From: Moritella yayanosii
Lineage (GTDB): Bacteria > Pseudomonadota > Gammaproteobacteria > Enterobacterales > Moritellaceae
DNA: 64,000 nt
Direction: 5' to 3'
Assembly (NCBI RefSeq): GCF_900465055.1
Contig: NZ_LS483250.1
Span: 1,426,001 to 1,490,000, forward strand
A program made the translations under genes and the position numbers. This document shows positions 46,242 through 55,354 of this stretch, piece after piece. A model generated the notes under the pieces. It was not told where the DNA came from and ran no database searches. It saw only the letters and a list, made by a program, of their open reading frames with translations. The first letter of the stretch is position 1, and each line of letters begins with the position of its first letter.

Positions 46242-47567
46242 ATGAATCCCGTAGTTATCGCGGTGCTCACTATGTTAATCCTCAGTTTTATGCGGATTAA
46301 TGTGGTTGTAGCACTCACAATTAGTGCCTTTTTAGGTGGTTTAATTGGTGGTTTACCTTTAGAAGAAGTTATTTCGGCGTTTGACTCAGGTTTAGGTGGT
46401 GGTGCGTCAATTGCATTAAACTATGCCATGTTAGGTGCATTTGCAGTTGCAATCTCAAAGTCTGGTATTACAGACTTACTCGCAGCAAAAATTGTTAGCC
46501 GTCTAGGTAAGGCCGGCTCTCAACGCCAAATTAACGGCTTTAAATATGGTCTACTATTTACCTTACTGCTCGTTGCCATCTCATCACAGAACGTTATCCC
46601 TGTTCATATCGCTTTCATTCCGTTACTTATTCCACCACTACTTGGTGTGATGAATAAATTAAAACTAGATCGCCGTGCAGTTGCTTGTGTGATCACGTTT
46701 GGTCTAACTGCGACCTATATGTTCCTGCCTATCGGTTTTGGTGGTATCTTCTTACACAATATTCTGCTGAAGAATCTAAATGATAATGGCGCAAATGTTG
46801 TCGCTGAACAATTACCAACCGCAATGGCACTACCTGTTTTAGGCATGGTCATTGGTTTAATTATTGCGGTGACATTTAGCTACCGTAAACCTCGAGAATA
46901 TTTTGTTGAAAGCGAATTAACTGCTAAAGAATACAAACCAGTTGAATTTAACCCTCGCCACATCATGGTGGCTATGGTAGCAATTGTTGCAGCGTTGGGC
47001 CTGCAGTTAACTTATGATTCAATCATTCTTGGTGCACTAACAGGTTTCATTATCTTTACACTAGGTGGTGTGATCAAGTTCCATGAAACACAAGATATGT
47101 TTACCCGCGGTGTACATATGATGGCAATGATTGGTTTCATTATGATCGCAGCATCCGGTTTTGCTGAAGTAATGAAAGCAACCAGCGGTGTTGACTCATT
47201 AGTTAATTCGATTAGCGGTGTCATTGGTGATAATAAAGGTCTGGCTGCATTATTAATGCTAGTGACAGGTTTATTAATAACGATGGGGATTGGCTCGTCT
47301 TTCTCTACGATCCCAATTCTAGCAACTATCTATGTACCACTTGCTTTGCAGTTTGGTTTCTCACCACTGGCAACTGCTTCACTTGTTGGTACTGCAGCGG
47401 CGCTTGGTGATGCCGGTTCACCCGCGTCTGACTCCACGTTAGGTCCAACGTCTGGTCTAAATGTTGATGGTCAACACGATCACATTCGTGATTCAGTAAT
47501 TCCGACATTCATCCACTATAACATCCCACTTCTTATCTTTGGTTGGATAGCAGCCGTTACGCTATAA
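46242..47567 (+). CDS. Na+/H+ antiporter, NhaC-like (YuiF-type)
   Basis: 441 residues, about eleven membrane helices. Conserved segments: [55 protein letters not shown] and [25 protein letters not shown], the last typical of the Na+/H+ antiporter family that includes NhaC and the B. subtilis YuiF carrier. The transported ion or metabolite (Na+ or an amino acid such as histidine) is not certain. Shine-Dalgarno GGAAAG is 10 bases upstream. Single gene. Confidence 0.8.
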   Translation: MNPVVIAVLTMLILSFMRINVVVALTISAFLGGLIGGLPLEEVISAFDSGLGGGASIALNYAMLGAFAVAISKSGITDLLAAKIVSRLGKAGSQRQINGFKYGLLFTLLLVAISSQNVIPVHIAFIPLLIPPLLGVMNKLKLDRRAVACVITFGLTATYMFLPIGFGGIFLHNILLKNLNDNGANVVAEQLPTAMALPVLGMVIGLIIAVTFSYRKPREYFVESELTAKEYKPVEFNPRHIMVAMVAIVAALGLQLTYDSIILGALTGFIIFTLGGVIKFHETQDMFTRGVHMMAMIGFIMIAASGFAEVMKATSGVDSLVNSISGVIGDNKGLAALLMLVTGLLITMGIGSSFSTIPILATIYVPLALQFGFSPLATASLVGTAAALGDAGSPASDSTLGPTSGLNVDGQHDHIRDSVIPTFIHYNIPLLIFGWIAAVTL

Positions 47568-47573
47568 AATCTT

Positions 47574-47606
47574 AAACAGTACCGAAACTAAATATCGGTA
47601 CTGTTT
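47574..47606 (+). terminator. hairpin after the NhaC-like gene
   Basis: AAACAGTACCGA and TCGGTACTGTTT pair perfectly over 12 bases with a nine-base loop; no T-run follows, so the following palindrome may complete termination. Confidence 0.6.
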
Positions 47607-47642
47607 ACTGTTAAAATAGTCGATGGTTTAAATCGCAGATAC

Positions 47643-47687
47643 AGAAAAGGGTTATAAGCGATTAATAATCGCTTATAACCCTTTTCT
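47643..47687. terminator. 45-base perfect palindrome, bidirectional terminator of nhaC-like and grxD
   Basis: Perfect 22-base arms around a single central A: AGAAAAGGGTTATAAGCG... with its exact inverse. Such a stem with only one unpaired base is unusually long; as RNA it is a strong hairpin with A/T runs on both sides, as DNA it could form a cruciform. Confidence 0.75.
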
Positions 47688-47709
47688 AACTATTATTAAT
47701 TAACGACAG

Positions 47710-48036
47710 TTATTCAGCTTTCGCTTTTGCAGCTGCAGCGATTAGTGGCTGTAGTTCACCTTGTTGGGACATTTCCATGATGATATCACAACCGCCAACA
47801 AGCTCGCCGTCAACCCACAGTTGCGGGAATGTAGGCCAGTTTGCGTATTTAGGTAGCTCAGCACGGATGTCTGGGTTTAGTAGAATATCAACGTAGGCAA
47901 ATTGCTCACCACAATTGATTACAGCTTGTGATGCTTGTGAAGAAAAACCACAGCTAGGCAGTTTTGGCGATCCTTTCATGTATAGGATGATTGAGTTTTC
48001 AGCTAGTTGCTGTTTGATTTTATCTAAAGTTTCCAT
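47710..48036 (-). CDS. grxD: GrxD, monothiol glutaredoxin
   Basis: 108 residues with the CGFS active site (PSCGFSSQASQ, C29) and the glutathione-binding segments WPTFPQLWVDGELVGGCDI. It carries Fe-S clusters and works with BolA in iron metabolism. Standard length (E. coli 115). Confidence 0.96.
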   Translation of the reverse strand: METLDKIKQQLAENSIILYMKGSPKLPSCGFSSQASQAVINCGEQFAYVDILLNPDIRAELPKYANWPTFPQLWVDGELVGGCDIIMEMSQQGELQPLIAAAAKAKAE

Positions 48037-48364
48037 TGTGTCCTCACAAATCTTAGCGTTTACATCTATTGTAGTTATAATTATTTAAACTCTAACCATA
48101 GAATGCATTATATAAATACATATTTAGTCCGTCATTTTATGCTAATTATAGCTCGGTTAACACCGTTATTTTGTAGGGTTATTTTGTTTTATATTTAGTC
48201 TAATTGTTAATAAATCACTTCGCTAGTTACAATTTATTCATTGGACAGTACAATTCCGCGCAAATACTTGAATATATTCAACACTAGCGTTAATATTCAT
48301 CCCATAATTAAATCAATAATGAGCAATGGATAGCTTTTAGCTATCAATAAATAAGGAAATACCT
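48037..48364. other. divergent promoter region of grxD and sodB
   Basis: About 330 bases. The only structure I see is the perfect dyad GATAGCT-ttt-AGCTATC at 48329-48345, seven bases before the sodB Shine-Dalgarno AAGGA. Confidence 0.5.
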
Positions 48365-48949
48365 ATGAGTATTACATTACCAGCTTTACCGTACGCACAA
48401 GATGCACTTGAACCACATATCTCTGCTGAGACTCTTTCTTTCCACTACGGCAAACACCACAATACTTACGTAGTTAAGCTTAACGGTCTAATCGAAGGTA
48501 CACCTTTTGCTGAAAAAACGTTAGAAGAAATCGTTAAATCTTCTACAGGTCCAATGTTCAATAACGCAGCACAAGTATGGAACCACACGTTCTACTGGAA
48601 CAGCCTTACTCCAAATGCAAAAGGCCAACCAGAAGGCGCTTTAGCTGACGCTATCAACGCTAAATTCGGTTCTTTCGAAGCATTCCAAACTGCATTCAAC
48701 GACAAAGCAGTAAACAACTTCGGTTCAAGCTGGACTTGGTTAGTTAAAAACACTGAAGGCGAATTAGAAATCGTTAACACTTCTAACGCTGGTACGCCTC
48801 TCACTGAAGCTGGTGTTACGCCACTAATCACCGTTGATCTATGGGAACACGCTTACTACATTGATTACCGTAACCTACGTCCTAGCTACCTTAAAGGTTT
48901 CTGGGCACTCGCTAACTGGGATTTCGCTGCCGCTAACTTCGCAGCTTAA
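48365..48949 (+). CDS. sodB: Fe superoxide dismutase
   Basis: 194 residues. Metal ligands in [13 protein letters not shown] (His), VWNHTFYW (His) and [13 protein letters not shown] (Asp, His). The Gln in [11 protein letters not shown] region and overall length fit the iron form rather than the manganese form. Codon use is that of a highly expressed gene. Dismutes superoxide in the cytoplasm. Confidence 0.97.
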   Translation: MSITLPALPYAQDALEPHISAETLSFHYGKHHNTYVVKLNGLIEGTPFAEKTLEEIVKSSTGPMFNNAAQVWNHTFYWNSLTPNAKGQPEGALADAINAKFGSFEAFQTAFNDKAVNNFGSSWTWLVKNTEGELEIVNTSNAGTPLTEAGVTPLITVDLWEHAYYIDYRNLRPSYLKGFWALANWDFAAANFAA

Positions 48950-49001
48950 TTAACCTGTTAGTTTTAGGTTAGCCTTGGGCTGATCTTAGGTTAGAAAACA
49001 T

Positions 49002-49032
49002 AAAAACCGATAATGAGAGTTATCGGTTTTTT
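49002..49032 (+). terminator. sodB terminator
   Basis: AAAAACCGATAA-tgaga-TTATCGGTTTTTT, a perfect stem with a T-run. Confidence 0.95.
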
Positions 49033-49137
49033 ATTAAGCTAGTATTACTAATACTAAATTGTTATGCTCCATCTCATTAAATTAAATTAAATTAATGACA
49101 AGGATGTTATTATTTATTTTTCAAGACCGAGGTCATT

Positions 49138-49227
49138 ATGAATTTTAGTAATACATTTAAAGCATTATTGACATTATCTATCCCAACAACATTAATGTTT
49201 ACAGTCCTCTACTTATCAATCAACTAA
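49138..49227 (+). CDS. putative 29-residue membrane peptide
   Basis: ATG preceded by GAGG at five bases (49129-49132), then 29 codons ending in TAA. The peptide begins MNFSNTFKALLTLSIP and continues with a hydrophobic stretch TLMFTVLYLSI, so it could insert as a single helix. It lies alone after the sodB terminator. I do not recognise it; the good ribosome-binding site is the main support. Confidence 0.4.
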   Translation: MNFSNTFKALLTLSIPTTLMFTVLYLSIN

Positions 49228-49267
49228 GCTCTCAGCTTATCCATCTACTAAGTTAATTCTTTGATCT

Positions 49268-49870
49268 TTAGTTAATTAGTTGTCTACCAAGTAATGAATG
49301 GGACAGGGTCGCTCCATCTACATATTCTAATTCACCACCCACAGGTACACCATGCGCAATACGGCTTGCTTTCACGCCATATTCTTGTGCTATTTCAGCA
49401 ATATAATACGCAGTAGCCTCACCTTCCACGGTTGGATTAGTCGCCAGAATAAGCTCTTCATAATCACCTGATGCTAATAACTCAGCCAGTTTATCTAAGC
49501 CAATTTCATCCGGCCCAATACCATCTAATGGCGATAAATGACCCATCAACACAAAATATTGACCACTAAATTGATTAGTTTGTTCAATTGCAGCCACATC
49601 CGCAGGTCCTTCAACTACACATAATATTCTCTCAACTTGACGCTTAGGATTTGCACAGATAGCACAAATATCTAATTCAGTCAGGGTATTACATTGTTGG
49701 CAATGACCAATCTTAGTCATCGCCTCTTCTAAAGAATGCGCTAAAGAAACGGCATCGTCACGCTTACGCTCTAATATGTGAAACGCAATGCGTTGTGCTG
49801 ACTTAGGTCCTACACCCGGTAAAATCTGTAGATCATTAATCAATTGATCTAGCAAAGGACTGAACTTCAT
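49268..49870 (-). CDS. recR: RecR, recombination mediator
   Basis: 200 residues. N-terminal helix-hairpin-helix [20 protein letters not shown], a four-Cys zinc finger [16 protein letters not shown], a TOPRIM domain beginning [17 protein letters not shown], and the Walker-B-like [17 protein letters not shown]. With RecO it loads RecA on gapped DNA. Usually downstream of dnaX and ybaB; here that context is absent. Confidence 0.96.
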   Translation of the reverse strand: MKFSPLLDQLINDLQILPGVGPKSAQRIAFHILERKRDDAVSLAHSLEEAMTKIGHCQQCNTLTELDICAICANPKRQVERILCVVEGPADVAAIEQTNQFSGQYFVLMGHLSPLDGIGPDEIGLDKLAELLASGDYEELILATNPTVEGEATAYYIAEIAQEYGVKASRIAHGVPVGGELEYVDGATLSHSLLGRQLIN

Positions 49871-50239
49871 TTATAACTCCAAAAAGAAATCCAGCACCCG
49901 CTGGGTTTCACATCTATTTTGAGCGCAATATTACATTAAATCTGATACTTTGACATTTGTTTTTGTCTCCCATTTAGACGACAAGAGTTATACCTTGATC
50001 CTGTGTAGGAAGCAGTGCTGATGATAGGTACTTTTAATCCACGATGAAATACCGTAAATTTCTGTAAAAAAAATACATCCCTTGATCTAGCATTAAGACT
50101 CGCGTTAGATTTTAGTGAATACTAATATATAAAAACATCAATAATTTCATATTGATACACCTTGTCACCATTAGATGCTGGATAGGTCGGACATTTCTGA
50201 ATATTCGACTGATTTACAGACATTTTCACCCATTATATT
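49871..50239. other. upstream region of dhaR and recR
   Basis: About 370 bases. No gene or clear repeat; it must hold the promoters of both divergent genes. Confidence 0.5.
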
Positions 50240-52174
50240 ATGACAAAAATGATAGAATTAACGAAAGAAAGTGCGCATACTTGCTGGGAATTTTTCCAAA
50301 AACATCGCTGGGTTTCAGCAGAGTTTACCTTATCTCCCATCCTAGACTCCTGGAAACGCTGCATCCGCCAGACTTCCCCTTATGAATGGCATAAACCCAA
50401 CGTTGCTTCGGGTAGTACGCTAAACTCATTCATTCAGCGTAGCGCTGAGATTATTGCTATCGCAGAAACCGTACTTGAAGATGTCTACCAAATGCTAGAT
50501 CCTAGAACATGTGTGATGCTGGTCACTGATGCGACGGGCTGTACCCTATCAATTCTGGGCAATGACAAAATAATTACCGATTTTAATGATTTGGGATTTA
50601 AAAAAGGAGCCTTCTGGACCGAAGGACGAGTCGGTACAAACGCTGTCAGTCTTAGTCTGCACACGCATGAACCCGCAAGTATTTTTGCTGCCCAACATTT
50701 TAATCAGCATCTGCATCAATACTGCACCCATGCGGCACCTGTGTTTAATACCGAAGGACGACTCACGGCCTGTCTGTTACTCATTACTCATGTCGAAAAT
50801 TATCAACAATCCGATGCAGCCCTGATCGCTTCCTGTGCAAAAGAAACCAGTACATTATTGCAGCTGGAGAGGAATGTATCCGACGCTAATACACTGTTAG
50901 GCCAGCGAAATGCGGTACTCGAATGTATGGACGACGGCATAATAGCTTGGGATAAAGATCGACACATTACCCTGATAAACAACCAAGCAGCAAGCACGTT
51001 TAATCTCGATAAAGATCGTGTTATCGGCATTCAACTTGAAAAACTTATCTTGCTACCACCGATAATTAAATCAGGTATTCAAGCACGTCGAAAACTGTCC
51101 CACTTAGAAATCACCTTTGAATCTCAGGGTAAATTTATCGAAGCGTTGGTCACGTTAAGACCACTGCACGACGGCAGTTTCCTGTTTTTCCTGCATCCGT
51201 TAGAAACTATGCGACGCTTTGCACAGCGCCACATCGGTAGCAACGTCGAACTGAGTTTTAATTCGCTGGTCACCAATTCCAAAAAAATGAAAAAAGTTCA
51301 GACTATCGCTAAACGGGCTGCTAAAACTAATGAGCCTATCTTGTTAAAAGGTGAAGACGGGGTGGGTAAAAATAAGATCGCACTGGCCATACACCATCTG
51401 AGGGATAAAAATAAAGGTCCTTTTATCACCATCAACTGCAAGAGTATCGCGCCGGAGAATATGCTCAAAGAGCTGCTCGGTAGTGATGAGGGTGAAGGTC
51501 AGGCATCAAAATTTGAACTGGCCAGCGGGGGCACTATCTACCTGGAACAAATTGAATTTTTATGCACTGAAGTGCAGTCTGCCCTGCTACAAATGTTGAA
51601 AACAAATCTGCTCATGCGCGCTAACAGTAGCCGTATGATCCCGATAAATTTTCAGTTGATCTCCTGTACCAGTGCCGACTTAGAACAGTATGTAAATCAG
51701 GGTTCATTCCGGCGCCAATTGTATTACGCGATCAGTGCGGTAGAACTCGATATACCTCCGCTGCGACAGCGTAAAGAAGATATCGTTGAACTGATCCAGC
51801 GACAGTTAAGACGACTTGAAAAGCGCTACAATACCCGTTTATCTATTAACGATGACGCCCTTGACGTGCTCTATCGTTATTCTTGGCCTGGCAATATTTC
51901 AGAACTACAGAATAAGATAGAAAAAATCGTACTTAACCGTAATGACGATATGATCACTACCGACGATCTGCCAAACCAGTTTTTATCCTGTCCTATCGAA
52001 AAAGATATGTACGGGACACCTTATGTCCAGAGTCTTGAAGCAATGGAAAAAAAAGCAATCGAGAAAGCGTGTGAAGTGTTCGACGGTCGTATCCACGATA
52101 TCGCCGAAGCACTGCAGATCAGTCGTACCACACTGTGGCGAAAACTTAAAAAATATAATATTAGTGTGAAGTAG
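50240..52174 (+). CDS. dhaR: DhaR-type regulator of dihydroxyacetone metabolism
   Basis: 644 residues: GAF domain (about 60-200), PAS domain (about 215-330), AAA+ domain (about 345-570) and a C-terminal Fis-type helix (RIHDIAEALQISRTTLWRKLKKYNI). In the AAA+ part the P-loop is GEDGVGKN, the GAFTGA loop is absent, and the Walker B is YLEQI instead of FLDEI. This matches the E. coli DhaR pattern, where the protein binds DhaK or DhaL and acts without sigma-54. It lies convergent to dhaM, 74 bases apart. Confidence 0.88.
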   Translation: MTKMIELTKESAHTCWEFFQKHRWVSAEFTLSPILDSWKRCIRQTSPYEWHKPNVASGSTLNSFIQRSAEIIAIAETVLEDVYQMLDPRTCVMLVTDATGCTLSILGNDKIITDFNDLGFKKGAFWTEGRVGTNAVSLSLHTHEPASIFAAQHFNQHLHQYCTHAAPVFNTEGRLTACLLLITHVENYQQSDAALIASCAKETSTLLQLERNVSDANTLLGQRNAVLECMDDGIIAWDKDRHITLINNQAASTFNLDKDRVIGIQLEKLILLPPIIKSGIQARRKLSHLEITFESQGKFIEALVTLRPLHDGSFLFFLHPLETMRRFAQRHIGSNVELSFNSLVTNSKKMKKVQTIAKRAAKTNEPILLKGEDGVGKNKIALAIHHLRDKNKGPFITINCKSIAPENMLKELLGSDEGEGQASKFELASGGTIYLEQIEFLCTEVQSALLQMLKTNLLMRANSSRMIPINFQLISCTSADLEQYVNQGSFRRQLYYAISAVELDIPPLRQRKEDIVELIQRQLRRLEKRYNTRLSINDDALDVLYRYSWPGNISELQNKIEKIVLNRNDDMITTDDLPNQFLSCPIEKDMYGTPYVQSLEAMEKKAIEKACEVFDGRIHDIAEALQISRTTLWRKLKKYNISVK

Positions 52175-52194
52175 ACGCATAACTAATCGTTAAA

Positions 52195-52225
52195 AAAAGG
52201 CATGAAATAAAATCCCATGCCTTTT
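52195..52225. terminator. bidirectional terminator of dhaR and dhaM
   Basis: AAAAGGCATG and CATGCCTTTT pair over 10 bases with flanking A and T runs. Confidence 0.85.
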
Positions 52226-52248
52226 AACATTAACCTTATTCTATCTGA

Positions 52249-54702
52249 CTAAGCAGGTTGAACCTGAAAATTCTCCCGTGATTCATGATAATTAATTCTT
52301 CTAACCTTGGCTTTCAACGCCGGAATCATACTTGCACTAGCACTTAGTTTAGTCACACCCAAACGAAGTAACAGTTCGGTCATTTCATTATCTCCCGCCA
52401 TTTCACCACACATACCAACGGGTATATTGGCTTTCTTACCAGCGTTGCAGGTCATTGTGATAGCATTAATCACTGCCGGTTGTTTATAGTCAACTAACTC
52501 AGCTACCGCCGGATTACCTCGATCAGCCGCCATTACGTACTGGGTCAAATCATTGGTACCAATAGAGAAGAAATCGGCTTCCAGCGCTAATTCATCCGCA
52601 TTAAATACCGCAGCTGGTACTTCAATCATAATGCCGACCGCCAACGGATATTCTTCTTCAGGCAAGTCTAGCTCTTCCCGACAGATTGAAATTAGGGCTT
52701 TAACCGCCCTGAGTTCTGACGGTAGCGCGATCATCGGGATCATCAACTGAATATTCGTATACTCTGCTGCGGCTCTGAGCACAGCTTTCAACTGGTCCTT
52801 AAACAGTTTATCATCCGCCAGACATAGTCGTACCCCACGCAGACCAAGAAAAGGATTATCTTCCTCGATCATCGGATACGACAGTAACGGTTTATCTCCG
52901 CCGACATCCAGGCTGCGAATAGTCAACGGAAGGCCCCCCAGAGCTGCGGCAATATCGCGATAAACGGTATATTGCTCGTCCTCTGACGGCAGCTCAGCAT
53001 GGGACTGGAACATAAACTCAGTCCGCAGCAGGCCGACACCTTCAGCGCCCGCATCAAGCGCAGCAGAAACATCCTCTAATCCGCCAATATTCGCCATGAT
53101 ATTAAATCGATGACCATCCGTAGTAATCGCTGGCTCTTGCGCTGCCAACAATTGATGATTAGCCTGATCAAGCCAAGTTTGACGGCGGTCGTCTAGCTCC
53201 TGTTGTTTGTCTTCCGTCGGCGTCAACCATAATAAACCACTAAAACCGTCAACCGTCACCACCTGACCAGGTTCAACAAGCTCCAGACAGTTTTCAACCC
53301 GGATTATGGCTGGAATGCCCATCGCTCTGGCAAGAATCGAACTGTGTGATGTTTTACCTCCGCCACTTAAACAGATCGCCAATACCTTTTCAGGATCTAA
53401 CTGGGCAGTATCCGATGGTAACAGATCCTTTGCCAACAACACGGATGGTTGAGTAAGTTCAATTCTACCGCCCTGACCGTTACCACATAATTGCAGCATA
53501 ACCTGCCGAGCAATATCCTTTACATCAGCCTCACGCTCACGCATATAAGCACTTTCTAATGAACGGTATTGCTCAGCCATAGCTGTTGTCGTGTCTAACC
53601 AGGCCTGCTCTGCAATCATATGTTGTCCGATCCGCAGCCTGACATCCGCAAGTAACTCGGGATCGTCCAGCATGAGCATGTGGGCTTTAAATATCTCCGC
53701 ATGTTCCTTGCCCAGAGTTAGCTCAGTATCGCTGGCCTGCTGCACGAGTTGCTCGGTCACTTTCTGGATCGCATTATCTAACCGGGCATTCTCCACCTTA
53801 GTCGATTCAAAACTACGCTCAGGAACCGCAGGCATCACCGCGTCAAAATGTACCACAGGCCCCGTCACAATACCGGCACACACAGCCAGTCCACTCAACG
53901 CCCCTTCCACCTTGTCCTGCGGTGGTGCAATACTTGGACTTGAAGTCTCATTCATTGGCGATGCATCATGCTCTATCGATTCACCAAAGTGGCTATTGGC
54001 TAGGCGGATAAATTCAGCAACGGCCAAGTCAGCTTCGACCCCCGAGGCATACAGACAGATCTCATCACCACACTGCACATTAAGTTTTGCAATCGCATTC
54101 AAGCTCTTCGCATTCGCTCGCTCGCTCTGCCTTTCCAGTTCAATGGTCGCATCAATAGCAGCCATCGTCGTCACTATCAGTGCGCCCGGCCGAGCATGAA
54201 TACCATGCGGGTTTTGCACCACCCATGTCGTTGATAACACTTCAGCATCATCCACGGCAGGTACTGGCGTAGCAACGGACACAGGGTCAGGTTCCTCCCC
54301 CAAATGGCTCTGTTTACCGGCCAGAGCCCCCATTGCTTCGGCTTTGACTATGTCAATCGGCAAATTAGCCGCGGCGGCAACGGCTGCCGCCATCGCGCCT
54401 TCCACAATAGGAGCAGAACAAAGCTGAACAGTTCCAGCTACTTCTGGTGGCAGCAGCTCAATAGCAACCTCGGTACTTAATAGCGCACTACCTAAATCCA
54501 TTAACACAAGTACGCCACTTTCATCATGAACCTCTTCGATAGCAGACATCACTCGAATGCTATCGGTTCCGATAGGATACTGTTCATCATCAATACCGCC
54601 AGCAATAGCAATATTACATTTGCCCTGTGTCATCTGGGTTACCAGTTCAACAATGCCTTCGGCTAATCGTCGACTATGTGAGACAATTACAATACCAACC
54701 AT
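52249..54702 (-). CDS. dhaM: DhaM, PTS phosphocarrier for dihydroxyacetone kinase, with full Enzyme I
   Basis: 817 residues. Order: EIIA-mannose-like domain (1-130, His in VIVSHSRRLAEG), HPr domain (about 155-250, His in NPHGIHARPGAL), Enzyme I (about 265-810) with the phospho-His region GGGKTSHSSILARAMG and the whole PEP-binding barrel (GVGLLRTEFMF, RSLDVGGDK, FFSIGTNDLTQYVMAADRGN, VGMCGEMAGD). E. coli DhaM is 472 residues and stops inside Enzyme I, so this version can take phosphate directly from PEP. Five bases after dhaL. Confidence 0.93.
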   Translation of the reverse strand: MVGIVIVSHSRRLAEGIVELVTQMTQGKCNIAIAGGIDDEQYPIGTDSIRVMSAIEEVHDESGVLVLMDLGSALLSTEVAIELLPPEVAGTVQLCSAPIVEGAMAAAVAAAANLPIDIVKAEAMGALAGKQSHLGEEPDPVSVATPVPAVDDAEVLSTTWVVQNPHGIHARPGALIVTTMAAIDATIELERQSERANAKSLNAIAKLNVQCGDEICLYASGVEADLAVAEFIRLANSHFGESIEHDASPMNETSSPSIAPPQDKVEGALSGLAVCAGIVTGPVVHFDAVMPAVPERSFESTKVENARLDNAIQKVTEQLVQQASDTELTLGKEHAEIFKAHMLMLDDPELLADVRLRIGQHMIAEQAWLDTTTAMAEQYRSLESAYMREREADVKDIARQVMLQLCGNGQGGRIELTQPSVLLAKDLLPSDTAQLDPEKVLAICLSGGGKTSHSSILARAMGIPAIIRVENCLELVEPGQVVTVDGFSGLLWLTPTEDKQQELDDRRQTWLDQANHQLLAAQEPAITTDGHRFNIMANIGGLEDVSAALDAGAEGVGLLRTEFMFQSHAELPSEDEQYTVYRDIAAALGGLPLTIRSLDVGGDKPLLSYPMIEEDNPFLGLRGVRLCLADDKLFKDQLKAVLRAAAEYTNIQLMIPMIALPSELRAVKALISICREELDLPEEEYPLAVGIMIEVPAAVFNADELALEADFFSIGTNDLTQYVMAADRGNPAVAELVDYKQPAVINAITMTCNAGKKANIPVGMCGEMAGDNEMTELLLRLGVTKLSASASMIPALKAKVRRINYHESRENFQVQPA

Positions 54703-54707
54703 TTTAA

Positions 54708-55343
54708 TTACCCCGCAGAAACAATACGTTGCAAAGATTGAACCATCATCATACTTGATGTAGCACCGGGATCCTGATGACCAATACTGCGCTTACCAAG
54801 GTAACTGGCGCGACCTTTCTTGGCCTGCATCTCAATCGTTGCAATCACGCCCTCCTCCGCAGCTTGAACCATCAATTCCAGCGCCTTTTCTAACGGTAAT
54901 CCTAGCTTTATAGCAGCGTTACCGGCATCGACCACTGGCCACCAGACATCACACATGGTTTTATCACCAATTTTTGCTCTACCCCGGGAAACCACCCCTT
55001 CAACGCCGGCAGTGAGCATGGCGACCAGCTCTTCCAAGTTCAGCTTTTCTTTGCCAGTTACAACACCCGCTGCACGGATATAAAATGTGCCGTACAAAGG
55101 ACCACTCGCACCACCAATACTCGACAACAATGTCATACCAGTGGTTTTCATGATGGTACTGATATCCTGCTTTTCGATACTCGGAATTTTTTCTGCCACT
55201 CGTTCAAAACCACGATTCATGTTCAGACCATGATCAGCATCCCCGATATCAGTATCAAGCTGAGTCAGAAAATCTCGCTGTTCAACAAAAATTTCGGCGC
55301 AATCTTTTAACCAGGCCAATATGTGCTCTTTTTTTATATACAT
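54708..55343 (-). CDS. dhaL: DhaL, ADP-binding subunit of dihydroxyacetone kinase
   Basis: 211 residues from the ATG at 55343, which has AAGGA eight bases upstream; earlier in-frame starts lie inside dhaK or too close to that site. Conserved DTDIGDADHGLNMNRGF binds Mg-ADP through aspartates; GGASGPLYGTFY, GRAKIGDKTMCDVWWP and GRASYLGKRSIGHQDPGATS follow. The bound ADP is a permanent cofactor re-phosphorylated by DhaM and passes phosphate to the DhaK-bound substrate. Length matches E. coli DhaL (210). Confidence 0.95.
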   Translation of the reverse strand: MYIKKEHILAWLKDCAEIFVEQRDFLTQLDTDIGDADHGLNMNRGFERVAEKIPSIEKQDISTIMKTTGMTLLSSIGGASGPLYGTFYIRAAGVVTGKEKLNLEELVAMLTAGVEGVVSRGRAKIGDKTMCDVWWPVVDAGNAAIKLGLPLEKALELMVQAAEEGVIATIEMQAKKGRASYLGKRSIGHQDPGATSSMMMVQSLQRIVSAG

Positions 55344-55354
55344 AGTCATCATCC

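Noticed and set aside
50152-50385. 77-codon open frame overlapping the start of dhaR
   Set aside because: It is in a different frame from dhaR, which has full domain support, and the peptide has no family pattern.
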